Below are positions 26,228 to 35,122 of a DNA stretch of 64,000 nucleotides, piece after piece (positions within the stretch are counted from its first letter, which is position 1; each line of letters opens with the position of its first letter). This DNA comes from Streptomyces sp. CB02366 (GTDB taxonomy: Bacteria > Actinomycetota > Actinomycetes > Streptomycetales > Streptomycetaceae). The stretch lies in contig NZ_LIVT01000004.1 in the NCBI RefSeq assembly GCF_001905905.1, forward strand, positions 441,970 through 505,969, in the 5' to 3' direction. Below the pieces are notes generated by a model that was given only the letters and a program-made list of their open reading frames with translations, did no database searches and was not told where the DNA came from. The position numbers and the translations under genes were made by a program.

Positions 26228-26908
26228 TCAGCCCCGGACGGCCATCAGGACGCGGCCCCCGACCTCCACCGCGCCGTCCGGCCCGGGTGCGGTGAGGATC
26301 TGGGAGCCGCGGCCCTGCGTGATGTTCAGGGCCCGGCCGAGGCGGGCGCTGAGCAGGAGGGCCGCCGCACCCGTCGCCTCGTCCTCCACGATCCCGGCCG
26401 CCCCCTCCCCGCGCCTCGGGAAGGCCCGCGCGCGCACCCGCCCGGCTGCCTCGTCCTCCCAGGCCCAGGCGTAGAGCCACCCCTCGCCGGGCGGCGGTCC
26501 CGGCAGCGCCTCCACCTCGGCGGCGCTCGCGTACTGCTGGAACGTGCGGGGCGGAACCCACTCGGGGCGGGCCGTGATCCAGGTGAACTCGCCGTCCTGG
26601 CGCGCGAACACGTCCCCGACCGTCAGCTCCAGGACCTCCAGGTCGAGCAGCCAGGCCGCGCCCACCAGCGGATGCCCGGCGAACGGCAGCCGCAGCCCCG
26701 GGGCGTGGATGTCCACCCGTCCGCGCTCCGGGTCGTCGACGAACACGGTCTCGCTGAAGCCGAGCCGCCGGGCCAACCGCTGCCGGGACGCCTCGTCGGG
26801 GTGGCCGCGCCCGTCCCGTACGACGCCCAGGGCGTTGCCGTGCCGGCCGTCCGGTCCGCAGAACACCCGCAGGACGTCGATGCCCCGGGGCACGTCGTAG
26901 TCGTTCAC
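26228..26908 (-). CDS. PhzF-family isomerase-like protein
   Basis: A 226-residue protein of the PhzF/diaminopimelate-epimerase fold: IDVLRVFCGPDGRHGNALGVV, LGFSETVFV, LRLPFAGHPLVGAAWLL (the GHP motif), TGAAALLLSARLG and ITQGRGSQI. It is shorter than the usual 260-300 residues. The catalytic Glu is probably in GFSETVF. No phenazine genes are near, so the substrate is unknown. Start uncertain: the GTG at 26908 (VNDYDVPRG) or a TTG at 26920. Confidence 0.83.
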   Translation of the reverse strand: MNDYDVPRGIDVLRVFCGPDGRHGNALGVVRDGRGHPDEASRQRLARRLGFSETVFVDDPERGRVDIHAPGLRLPFAGHPLVGAAWLLDLEVLELTVGDVFARQDGEFTWITARPEWVPPRTFQQYASAAEVEALPGPPPGEGWLYAWAWEDEAAGRVRARAFPRRGEGAAGIVEDEATGAAALLLSARLGRALNITQGRGSQILTAPGPDGAVEVGGRVLMAVRG

Positions 26909-27167
26909 GGAGGCATTCAAGCACTGCCGGGTGACGGGACGGGGCCCGAGCGGGTACGCACGCCCGCGGGGCCGCGCCGGGCGGTGGGCCGCCGGTACGG
27001 CCCCGCGGGAGGGGGTCCGAGCGGTGCGGGCCGGGCGGGGCGCCGCACCGTGCCGGTCCGTCGGGTCCGGCCCGCGGGGGCGGGTCACGGTGGGGACGCG
27101 GTCCCCGGTCCCCGCCCGCACGCCGTTCGCCGCCCGGTAGGGTTTCGACGGTCAGTGCGGGCGACGG

Positions 27168-28211
27168 ATGCAGAAGGCGCAGAAGCAACGGATGACGAGA
27201 CACCCTGGGCTGGGCCGGCTGGCGGCGGGGATCGCGGCGGCGACGGTGCTGTGCGTGACGGCGAGCGGCTGTGTGACGGTGCACGGGGAGCGGGAAGTGC
27301 TGCCCGGCGCGAAGAAGTCCGAGGCGGCCCGGGCCCTCAAGGACTTCACCGACGCCTACAACGCGGCGGACGAGGCGTTCGATCCGGCGCTGGACGCGGA
27401 CCGGGTGACGGGTTCGCTCGGCGCCGTCAACCAGGCCGGGCTGAAGGCGCGGCGGACGTACAACCCGGACGGCAACAAGCAGCATCGGCCCCTGGTGCTG
27501 GACGACGCGACCTACGTCGTCCCCAAGAAGGCGGGCTGGCCGCGCTGGTTCCTCGCCGACACCGACTCCAACCGGGACGAGGAGGGCGGGAAGCTGGACA
27601 CCCGCTGGCTGCTGGTGTTCGTACGGTCGGGCCCCGACGCGCTGTGGAAGGCGGCCTACCTCGCGGTCCTCCCGCCGTCGCAGGTACCGGAGTTCGCCCT
27701 GGACGAGGACGGCTTCGCCTCCCCGGTGGAACCGCGGGACGACACGCTGGCGGTGGCGCCCGCGGAGCTGAGTTCCTCGTACACCGGTTTCCTGCAGAAC
27801 GGCTCCCCCGACGTGTTCGCCCCCTCCGCGTCGACCACGGGGTGGCGCGAGACGCGGCGTACCACCAGAAGGCCGGGGTTCACCTACCAGTACGCCGACC
27901 AGCCGTTGAAGGACGCGTCGTTCGCGCCGCTCGGACTGCGCACCGAGGACGGCGGGGCGCTGGTCTTCTTCAGCAGCAGGCACTTCGAACGGCAGACGGC
28001 GGCGAAGGGGCTGCGACCCGAGGTGAACGCGGACACGAAGGCGCTGCTCACCGGCGAGGTCGACAGCAGCCTGACCAAGGAGCGGATCTCCGGGCAGGCG
28101 GCGCACGTGCCGCCGCGCGCCCAGGGGGCCGGTTCCGGCTCGGACGCGGGCGGCGGCAAGGTGCGGATACTGAACCGGCTGCCGGGCCTGGTCGCGGCGA
28201 AGGGCGAGTAG
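27168..28211 (+). CDS. Secreted lipoprotein of unknown function
   Basis: A 347-residue protein. The signal peptide (LAAGIAAATVLCVTASGC) ends in a lipobox with lipidated Cys at about residue 35. The mature part is a single domain (ALKDFTDAYNAADEAFDPALDADRVTGSLG, WPRWFLADTD, LVFVRSGPDALWKAAYLAVL) found in Streptomyces lipoproteins of unknown role. A short C-terminal Gly/Ser linker ends in KVRILNRLPGLV. A downstream ATG at 27192 is an alternative start. A hairpin follows the gene. Confidence 0.75.
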   Translation: MQKAQKQRMTRHPGLGRLAAGIAAATVLCVTASGCVTVHGEREVLPGAKKSEAARALKDFTDAYNAADEAFDPALDADRVTGSLGAVNQAGLKARRTYNPDGNKQHRPLVLDDATYVVPKKAGWPRWFLADTDSNRDEEGGKLDTRWLLVFVRSGPDALWKAAYLAVLPPSQVPEFALDEDGFASPVEPRDDTLAVAPAELSSSYTGFLQNGSPDVFAPSASTTGWRETRRTTRRPGFTYQYADQPLKDASFAPLGLRTEDGGALVFFSSRHFERQTAAKGLRPEVNADTKALLTGEVDSSLTKERISGQAAHVPPRAQGAGSGSDAGGGKVRILNRLPGLVAAKGE

Positions 28212-28257
28212 GAGCGCGCCGCCGGTCGGACGGCGGACCGGCCGCGGCTCAGCCGCC

Positions 28258-28275
28258 GAGGGCCCGACGGCCCTC
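28258..28275 (+). terminator. Hairpin after lipoprotein gene
   Basis: GAGGGCC-CGAC-GGCCCTC, a perfect 7-bp stem, 46 bp past the lipoprotein stop and before the convergent Prim-Pol gene. Confidence 0.55.
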
Positions 28276-28338
28276 CCCCGCGCGGCTCACCCGGCGAAGC
28301 CTCCCGGCCCGCCGGGGCACGGTTCACGTGTCAACGGC

Positions 28339-29085
28339 CTACCGGCTCAGCGGCCAGGCCACCGCGTCGTGGTCCAGGTCGCTCTGCTCGGCGCTGACCG
28401 CGTACCGCGCGCAGGCGTCGGTGAGCGTCTCCAGCAGGGTCAGCGGGTCGGGCAGCTCGTGCTCCGGGCCGCGGACCCAGCGCACGTCCAGTTCTCCGGG
28501 GAGCCGGGCCGGGGGCAGCAGGACGTAGCTGCCCCGGCAGTGCCAGCGCAGCCCCGGGTGGGCGTCCATCGTCTCGGGGTGGCAGTCCAGCTCGCAGGGC
28601 CACCACTCGTCCTCGTCCTCGGGGGTGCCGCGGGTGGCGGTGAAGAAGAGCATCCGGTCCTCGCCGGACTGGGCGACCGGGCCGACGTCGACGCCCGCGT
28701 CGAGGAGCCGCTCCAGGGCCTCCCGGCCGGCGGTGAGCGGGACGTCCAGCACGTCGTGGACCATGCCGGTCGCGGTGATGAAGTTGGCCAGCGGCTGGCC
28801 CGCGGCCCAGCGCTCGATCTGGGCGCGGTCGGTGGTCGACTGCGTCTGCCAGGCGAAGGAGACGGGATGGCGGGCGGGGGTGGGGCAGCCGATGCGCTCG
28901 CACGAACATCGGTATCCGAGGGGATGGGCGGCGGGGGCGATGGGCATGCCCGCGTCGGCGACCGCCAGGAGCAGCGCCACTCTGGCCGTCTCGTCGGCCT
29001 CGGCCCCCGATGACGCGGGACGTCGCCGCAGCCACTGGGAGATCCTGCTCTCTGTGCCGCGGAAACGGCCGGAATCGGCGCCCAT
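28339..29085 (-). CDS. Bifunctional DNA primase/polymerase-domain-like protein
   Basis: A 248-residue protein resembling the short Prim-Pol proteins of Streptomyces: LLLAVADAGMPIAPAAHPLGYRCSCERIGCPTPARHPVSFAWQTQSTTD recalls the AEP-type start, and CSCERIGCPTPARHP is a Cys/His knuckle. DFxD-like catalytic carboxylates are not obvious, so activity is doubtful. It may be a DNA-binding relic or regulator. It stands alone. ATG at 29085. Confidence 0.6.
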   Translation of the reverse strand: MGADSGRFRGTESRISQWLRRRPASSGAEADETARVALLLAVADAGMPIAPAAHPLGYRCSCERIGCPTPARHPVSFAWQTQSTTDRAQIERWAAGQPLANFITATGMVHDVLDVPLTAGREALERLLDAGVDVGPVAQSGEDRMLFFTATRGTPEDEDEWWPCELDCHPETMDAHPGLRWHCRGSYVLLPPARLPGELDVRWVRGPEHELPDPLTLLETLTDACARYAVSAEQSDLDHDAVAWPLSR

Positions 29086-29250
29086 CTATCCCCTCACCTC
29101 AGCAGTTCACCTCAGCGTTGCCTCTCCATGGTCGCACCATCCTGCGGTTCGGGTGGCCAGAGTTCACCAGCGGGGCCGTGTACCACTGCGCCGAGTGAGC
29201 ACCATCACGCCCGATGTCGCCACATACCGGATAAGCCGACTGTTCGGTCC

Positions 29251-29916
29251 TCAGGGCCGGGGGGCGAGCCCTCCGACCGCGTGGTCGACCACCGCGTCGG
29301 CGTACGCGTGGGTGAGCGGCAGGGTCCGCAGCAGCCAGCGGTGCATCAGCGGGCCGACGAGCAGTTCCAGGGCGACCCGGGGCTCGACGTCGGCGCGCAC
29401 GTGTCCGGCCTCCTGGGCGGCCCGCAGCCGTGTGACGTACAACGCGAGCTGCGGATCGAGCAGCTTGCGGACGAACTCGTCGCCGAGCTTCGCGTCCACG
29501 ATGCCCTCGGCGGTCAGCGCGCGGGTGACGGCCTCCAGCACCGGGTCGTTCAGCTCGTCGACGGTGGCCCGCAGGACGGCCTTGAGGTCGGCGGCCAGGT
29601 CGCCGGTGTCGGGGAAACCCGGGGCGCCCCCACCGGGCGGGTCGGCGGCGGGGGGCTCCTCGCCGTCGCCGGGCCCCGTCCCGGCCTCCTCGGCGGTGCG
29701 GCCCGCCAGGTCCAGGAAGGCGTCCATCAGCACGGCGGCCTTGGAGGGCCACCAGCGGTAGATGGTCTGCTTGCCGACCCCCGCACGGGCGGCGATACCC
29801 TCGATCGTCGTACGCCGGTACCCCACCTCCGCGACGAGGGCGAGGGCGGCGTCGTGGATCGCGCGGCGGGAGCGGTCGCTGCGGCGGCTGGAGTCGGGCG
29901 CCTTGGTGGGTGGCAT
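29251..29916 (-). CDS. TetR-family transcriptional regulator
   Basis: A 221-residue protein. The N-terminal HTH is IHDAALALVAEVGYRRTTIEGIAARAGVGKQTIYRWWPSKAAVLMDAF; the KQTIYRWWPSK form is that of AcrR/TetR_C-type repressors. A Gly/Pro-rich loop sits between helices. The C-terminal ligand domain ends GPLMHRWLLRTLPLTHAYADAVVDHAV. It is divergent from ddaH across 247 bp and may control it; an A/T-richer GATACGTTTCGTC segment at about 29942-29954 is a possible site. The ligand is unknown. Confidence 0.88.
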   Translation of the reverse strand: MPPTKAPDSSRRSDRSRRAIHDAALALVAEVGYRRTTIEGIAARAGVGKQTIYRWWPSKAAVLMDAFLDLAGRTAEEAGTGPGDGEEPPAADPPGGGAPGFPDTGDLAADLKAVLRATVDELNDPVLEAVTRALTAEGIVDAKLGDEFVRKLLDPQLALYVTRLRAAQEAGHVRADVEPRVALELLVGPLMHRWLLRTLPLTHAYADAVVDHAVGGLAPRP

Positions 29917-30163
29917 GCCCCCAGACTACGCCCGGCGAGCCGATACGTTTCGTCTTGCCGAGGGGGAGGGCGGCGACCCCACCCTCGGCGCCCCGTCCTC
30001 CCCGCGCCGCGGCCCGGCGGATCATCGCACGGACCTCACCCCCGGTAAACCACCTGATCGGTTCACTGCGGATCCGACGCACAGGGCCCACCATGGGCTG
30101 ACGCACAGGCCGTGCGCATCCCACCGTTCCGCGGCCACCGCCGCCGATCGCGAGGAGCCCGAG

Positions 30164-30979
30164 TTGAACCGTGACGCCACCCCTCGTCGCTACCTGATGT
30201 GCGCCCCGGCGCACTTCCGGGTCACCTACTCCATCAACCCGTGGATGGACCCGTCCAAACCCGTCGATCTGCCGCTGGCCCAGACCCAGTGGGAGGACCT
30301 GCGCGACCGCTACCGCGCCCTCGGCCACACCGTCGACCTGCTCGACCCCCGTCCCGACCTGCCCGACATGGTCTTCGCCGCCAACGGGGCCACGGTGATC
30401 GGCGGCCGGGTGCTCGGAGCGCTGTTCGCGTACCGGGAGCGGTACGCCGAAGCCGGGGCGCACCGGGAGTGGTTCCGGGAGCACGGCTTCACCGAGATCC
30501 ATGAACCGGAGCACGTCAACGAGGGCGAGGGCGACTTCGCCGTCACCGCCTCGTACCTGCTGGCCGGGCGCGGCTTCCGGTCCAGTCCGCTCTCGCACGC
30601 GGAGGCCCAGGAGTTCTTCGGGCTGCCGGTCGTCGGGCTCGACCTGGTGGACCCGCGCTACTACCACCTGGACACCGCGCTGTGCGTGCTGGACGCGGCC
30701 GCCGACGAGATCATGTACTACCCGGACGCCTTCTCCCCCGGCAGCCGGGCGGTGCTGCGGCGGCTGTTCCCGGACGCGCTGCTCGCGCGCGAGGCGGACG
30801 CGGCGGCGTTCGGCCTCAACTCGGTCAGCGACGGCCGGCACGTGCTGCTGCCGCAGGGAGCGACGGGACTGCTGGACCCGCTGCGGGACCGGGGTTTCGA
30901 GCCGATCCCGATGGACCTGGGGGAACTGCTCAAGGGCGGCGGCAGCGTGAAGTGCTGTACGCAGGAGCTGCGGGTCTGA
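30164..30979 (+). CDS. ddaH: Dimethylargininase (N,N-dimethylarginine dimethylaminohydrolase)
   Basis: A 271-residue protein of the amidinotransferase/DDAH fold. It shows MCAPAHFRVTYSINPWM, VFAANGATV, EGEGDF, the catalytic His in RYYHLDTALCVL and the nucleophilic Cys near the end (SVKCCTQEL). It hydrolyses methylated arginines to citrulline. Related actinobacterial enzymes may also use arginine or ornithine-type substrates, so the exact substrate is inferred. A TTG start with GAGGAG 6 bp upstream is used; no ATG or GTG in frame fits. Confidence 0.85.
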   Translation: MNRDATPRRYLMCAPAHFRVTYSINPWMDPSKPVDLPLAQTQWEDLRDRYRALGHTVDLLDPRPDLPDMVFAANGATVIGGRVLGALFAYRERYAEAGAHREWFREHGFTEIHEPEHVNEGEGDFAVTASYLLAGRGFRSSPLSHAEAQEFFGLPVVGLDLVDPRYYHLDTALCVLDAAADEIMYYPDAFSPGSRAVLRRLFPDALLAREADAAAFGLNSVSDGRHVLLPQGATGLLDPLRDRGFEPIPMDLGELLKGGGSVKCCTQELRV

Positions 30980-30996
30980 CCGGGCGGCAGGCGGCG

Positions 30997-31995
30997 CTAG
31001 GGAGTGCCGTCCGCCGGCGGCCAGGGGTCGCCCCAGGCGGCGTTCCTGGCCGCCCGGTACAGCGCGCCGTGGCGCTTGGCGACCGTGGCGCGGGCCAGCC
31101 CCTCCTCCCGGGTGCACAGCTCCAGCAGCACCTGGCCCTTGCGGATCTGCGGCCTGCGGGTGATCCGGGCGGGCGCGGGGGCGGTGGGGAAGCGGGTGGC
31201 GACGACGTAGCTGAACTTCTCGTCCTCGTGGCTGAGCGAGCCGCCCTTGACCTGCCGGTGCAGGGAGGAGCGGCTGACCCGGGCCGAGAAGTGGCACCAG
31301 TCCGCCCCGGGTTCGATGGGGCAGGCGCCGCTGTGCGGGCAGGGGGCCGCGATCCGCAGCCCGGCGGCGATCAGCCGGTCGCGGGCCTCGATGATCCGGG
31401 CGTACCCGTCGGGGGTGCCCGGTTCCACGACCACGACCGCCTGCCCGGCCGCCGCCGCCGCGTCGACCAGTTCGGTCCGGGCGGCGGCGGTCAGTTCCTT
31501 GAGGACGTAGCTGACGGTGACCAGGTCCACCGGCTCCAGCTCCAGCGCCGCGCCGATCCGGGCCCGCTCCCAGCGGGCGTCGCGGAGGCCGGGGGCCCCG
31601 GACGCCGCGGCCAGTTCGCGGCCGAGGGCGAGGGCCGGTTCCGCCCAGTCCAGGACGGTGGTGGCCGGCCCCTCCCAGGCCCCGGCCACCGCCCAGCTCG
31701 CCGCCCCCGTGCCGCCGCCGACGTCGGTGTGGGTGGCGGGCGCCCAGTCGGGCGCGGCCTCGACCAGGGCGTCCAGGGCGGAGCGGACGGCTTCGAAGGT
31801 GGCGGGCATCCGGTACGCGGCGTACGCGACGACGTCGGAGCGGTCCCGGAGGATCGGGGCGTCCGTCGGGGTCTCCCCGCGGTAGCTGGCGATCAGCCGG
31901 TCGACGGCCTGCGCGGCCTGCTTGGGCGGCAGGCCGTCGAGCAGACCGGCCAGCGCCGTGCGCAGGGACTGGGCGGTGGGGAGGGTGGCGTTCAC
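30997..31995 (-). CDS. Rsm22/METTL17-family ribosomal small-subunit methyltransferase-like protein
   Basis: A 332-residue protein. The SAM-binding fold is THTDVGGGTGAASWAVAGAW, with VTVSYVLKEL. The C-terminal region holds CPHSGACPIEPGADWCHFSARVSRS and a later Cys (LLELCTREEGLA), four cysteines suited to an Fe-S cluster as described for mitochondrial METTL17. The family helps assemble the small ribosomal subunit. The GTG start begins VNATLPTAQSL. It converges on ddaH with 17 bp between stops. Confidence 0.85.
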   Translation of the reverse strand: MNATLPTAQSLRTALAGLLDGLPPKQAAQAVDRLIASYRGETPTDAPILRDRSDVVAYAAYRMPATFEAVRSALDALVEAAPDWAPATHTDVGGGTGAASWAVAGAWEGPATTVLDWAEPALALGRELAAASGAPGLRDARWERARIGAALELEPVDLVTVSYVLKELTAAARTELVDAAAAAGQAVVVVEPGTPDGYARIIEARDRLIAAGLRIAAPCPHSGACPIEPGADWCHFSARVSRSSLHRQVKGGSLSHEDEKFSYVVATRFPTAPAPARITRRPQIRKGQVLLELCTREEGLARATVAKRHGALYRAARNAAWGDPWPPADGTP

Positions 31996-32225
31996 CGCCG
32001 AATTGTAGGCGGCGGCGGCCGGTGGGCCGCATTCCGCTGCCCCGGACCGGACGGGGCCTGTCGCCGCGCGCGCGGGGCGGCGCGGTCCCGGCGCGGGGCC
32101 CGCGCCCCGTCCCCGTGCGACCGGCGGGGAACGGTGTTCCGGCGAACTCCACGCCTTCGCGGGCCTGTTGCTACGCTGGCCCGCGCGTGGACGGCACCAG
32201 ATCAAGAGGGTCCGGCAGGGGAGCC

Positions 32226-33548
32226 ATGAGGCAGAAGATCGTGCGGCTGACGCTGGTCGGCGGGGTGGTCTTCCTCGCCCTGCTCCTGCTGCTGGCCACC
32301 TGCGGCGGGGACCCCGGGGGCGACGGGAGGAACGGCGCGGCGACCGGGACGGCGAAGCCCGTGGAGTCGCCGAGCGGCGGGCCGGTGACCCGGCTGACCG
32401 TGCCGCCGCAGTACGCGACGGACCGGGGCTGGGAGATCATCGGGGCCTCCCCCGACGTGGCGGTCTCCCACACCGCGGGGCTGCTGGCCTATCTGGAGCG
32501 TTCGAAGGACAACCGCTACCGGCTGCGCACCGTCGACACCGCCACCGGCGAGCTGGGCTGGCGGGGCAGGGCGTGGACCCAGCCGGACCCGCTGCACTAC
32601 CCCAAGCTGGCCACGGTGGCCAAGGGCGACCGGCAGTACTTCGTGACCTGGTCGTACGGGAAGGTCGGCGACGGCCTGTCGCCGTCGAGCACCTTCATCG
32701 CGCTCGACCTCTACGACGTGACGAACGGGAACCGGCAGCGGGTCGAGGTGCCGTGGTCCGGAGCCCCGGACGTCCATACGACCGGACCCGACATCGTGAT
32801 CAGCGACGGGAAGGCGAACAGCACCCTGGTGGACCCGGTCACGGGCGAGGTGTCCGAACTGGCCGCCGACAAGCTGAAGTACCCCAAGGGCTGCACGGCC
32901 TGCAAGCAGCTCACCGAGGTGCACGGGCAGACCCCCGAGGGCCTGCTGCTGGGCGGGGCCCGGGAGTTCTGGGTGCGCGACGGCTGGTTCAGCCGGAACG
33001 TGGCGCCCAAGGGGACCGACCGGGGCAGCGGTGTGGTGACCTCGGTGGCCCCGGGCCGGGTGCTGGCGAAGTGGGCGCCCGCGAAGAAGACCAAGCGGGC
33101 GGCGACCCACGAGCTGTGGGCGGTGCACGACGCGGCGAGCGGCGAGGTGCTCACCTCGGTGGAGTGCCACAGGCCGGCCATAAAGCCGGGGCGCTATCCG
33201 CAGGCCGTCCTCTCCCCCTCGGGCGCCTACCTGATCGCCGGGAACCTGGCCTTCGATCTGGAGGCGAAGCAGGGCCGCTGCTTCGAGGACGAGGAGGGCG
33301 CCGCGCACCTGACGCTGGCGACGGTGACGGACGACGGCATCGCGTACGGCGCCGAGAACGCGCGCGACGCCTCGGAGGCGCTGGCCGGCGGCGGGATCCC
33401 GGTCGCGATGGACTTCGCCACCTGGAGCACCGAGCGGCTGTCGCGCAACGCGCGGCTGCCGGGCACGGAGACGACCGGGGTCGGGGTGTTCCGCTGGACG
33501 GACCGGCAGGACCGCACGCATCTGATCGGCTATCCGCGCGCGGGCTGA
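32226..33548 (+). CDS. Membrane-anchored beta-propeller-like protein (PQQ-repeat-like)
   Basis: A 440-residue protein. The N-terminal hydrophobic segment (LVGGVVFLALLLLLATC) is either a lipoprotein signal with an atypical box or a membrane anchor. A Gly/Ala/Ser/Pro linker follows, then repeated beta-strand blades (LRTVDTATGELGWRG, IALDLYDVTNGNRQRVEV, STLVDPVTGEVSEL, LWAVHDAASGEVLTSVEC) like PQQ-type propellers. Two Cys pairs (GCTACKQL; EC...RCFED) may form disulfides outside the cell. The ATG follows GGGGAG. Function unknown. Confidence 0.75.
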   Translation: MRQKIVRLTLVGGVVFLALLLLLATCGGDPGGDGRNGAATGTAKPVESPSGGPVTRLTVPPQYATDRGWEIIGASPDVAVSHTAGLLAYLERSKDNRYRLRTVDTATGELGWRGRAWTQPDPLHYPKLATVAKGDRQYFVTWSYGKVGDGLSPSSTFIALDLYDVTNGNRQRVEVPWSGAPDVHTTGPDIVISDGKANSTLVDPVTGEVSELAADKLKYPKGCTACKQLTEVHGQTPEGLLLGGAREFWVRDGWFSRNVAPKGTDRGSGVVTSVAPGRVLAKWAPAKKTKRAATHELWAVHDAASGEVLTSVECHRPAIKPGRYPQAVLSPSGAYLIAGNLAFDLEAKQGRCFEDEEGAAHLTLATVTDDGIAYGAENARDASEALAGGGIPVAMDFATWSTERLSRNARLPGTETTGVGVFRWTDRQDRTHLIGYPRAG

Positions 33549-33611
33549 CCTTCGGCGGCCGGGCCGGTCCCGGGCCGCTCCCCCGCGGGGCGGGCCGCCG
33601 CGTGCCCCGTC

Positions 33612-35042
33612 TCAGAGGCCGCCGGCCTCCTGGCCCGCGCGCTGCCAGGGGCGGCACAGGAGCAGGAAGCAGCCCACCGCCGCCGCGGCGCAGACCACCT
33701 GGACCACGGCCATCGGGACGGCCGTGTCCTCCCCCGCGATCCCGACCAGCGGGGAGGCGACGGCTCCGATGAGGAACGAGGACGTGCCGAGCAGCGCGGA
33801 GGCGGAGCCCGCCGCGTGCTTGGTCCGCATCAGCGCCTGGGCGTTGGTGTTCGGCATCGCGAGGCCCATCGCCGACATCAGGACGAAGAGTCCGGCCGCG
33901 ACCGGGACGAGCCCGACCTCGCCGAAGACGCCGAGTGTCATGAGCAGCAGGGCGACGGCGGCCAGCACGATCACGGCGAGGCCGAAGCCGAGCACCTTGT
34001 CGAGGCTGATCCGGCCGACGAGGAGTTTGCCGTTGATCTGCCCGACGACGATCAGGCCGATCGAGTTGAGCCCGAAGAGCAGGCTGAACGTCTGCGGCGA
34101 GGCCCCGTAGATCTCCTGGACGACGAACGGGGAGGCGGAGATGTACGCGAACAGGACGGCGAAGGCGAGACCGCCCGTGACCATGTAGCCGGTGAAGACC
34201 CGGTCGGCGAGCAGTCCGCGCATGGTGCGCAGGGCGTCGGCGACCCCGCCGGTGTGGCGGTCGGCCGGCGGCAGCGTCTCGTGCAGCCACTTCCACACGA
34301 CGAGGGTGAGCACGATGCCGACGGCGGTCAGCACGACGAAGATGCCCCGCCAGTCGGTGACGCGCAGGACCTGCCCGCCGATCAGCGGCGCGATGATCGG
34401 GGCGACGCCGGAGATCAGCATGAGGGTGGAGAAGAAGCGGGCCATCTCCACGCCGTCGTACAGGTCGCGCACCACGGCCCGCGCGATCACGATGCCGGCC
34501 GCGCCCGCGAGCCCCTGGAGGAGGCGGAAGCCGATGAGGAGTCCGGCGGTGGGGGCCAGGGCGCAGATCGCGGTGGCGAGGACGTAGACGACCATGCCGA
34601 GCAGCAGGGGCGTGCGGCGGCCCCAGCGGTCGCTCATCGGTCCGACGACGAGCTGGCCGAGCGCCATACCGGCCAGGCACGCGGTCAGCGTGAGCTGGAC
34701 GGTGGCGGCGGGAGCGCTCAGGGAGTCGGTGACCGCCGGGAGCGCCGGGAGGTACATGTCCATGGAGAGCGGCGGGAGGGCGGTGAGTCCGCCGAGGACC
34801 AGGGTGACCAGGAGTCCGGTACGGCGGGTGGCCTTCGCCGCCCCGCCTCCGGGGCCCGCCGCGCCGGGAAGGGCCGGCGGGCCGGGCAGCCCGGCCGGGG
34901 CGGTGGCCTGCGGGGCCCCCGGGTCCACGGAGAGCGCGCCCGCGTCGCCGTGCGGGACGACGGGTGCGTCATCGGTCCCGGGACCGTTCCCGGAAGGGGG
35001 TATGTGCGCTCGCTGGGCCCGGCTGCCGCCGCTCTCCGGCAT
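33612..35042 (-). CDS. Bcr/CflA-family drug-resistance MFS transporter
   Basis: A 476-residue, 12-segment MFS of the DHA1 Bcr/CflA group: LGGLTALPPLSMDMYLPALPAVTDSL, VGPMSDRWGRRTPLL (motif A) and LIGFRLLQGLAGAAGIVIARAVVRDLYDG. A long Pro/Gly/Ala-rich N-terminal extension of about 75 residues is cytoplasmic and unusual. Relatives export bicyclomycin, sulfonamides or dipeptides. The ATG at 35042 has GGAG 8 bp upstream. It is divergent from the oxidoreductase gene with a gap of about 80 bp. Confidence 0.88.
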   Translation of the reverse strand: MPESGGSRAQRAHIPPSGNGPGTDDAPVVPHGDAGALSVDPGAPQATAPAGLPGPPALPGAAGPGGGAAKATRRTGLLVTLVLGGLTALPPLSMDMYLPALPAVTDSLSAPAATVQLTLTACLAGMALGQLVVGPMSDRWGRRTPLLLGMVVYVLATAICALAPTAGLLIGFRLLQGLAGAAGIVIARAVVRDLYDGVEMARFFSTLMLISGVAPIIAPLIGGQVLRVTDWRGIFVVLTAVGIVLTLVVWKWLHETLPPADRHTGGVADALRTMRGLLADRVFTGYMVTGGLAFAVLFAYISASPFVVQEIYGASPQTFSLLFGLNSIGLIVVGQINGKLLVGRISLDKVLGFGLAVIVLAAVALLLMTLGVFGEVGLVPVAAGLFVLMSAMGLAMPNTNAQALMRTKHAAGSASALLGTSSFLIGAVASPLVGIAGEDTAVPMAVVQVVCAAAAVGCFLLLCRPWQRAGQEAGGL

Positions 35043-35122
35043 TCTCATCTCCACATCGTTGAATCCGCATCTATGCTCTCAGCTCGGCCGGAGTGGTCGA
35101 TACCTTTTCGGGGCGGGCTGGG

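Noticed and set aside
26228..26908. Phenazine biosynthesis
   Set aside because: PhzF-like proteins are widespread. No other phz gene is present.
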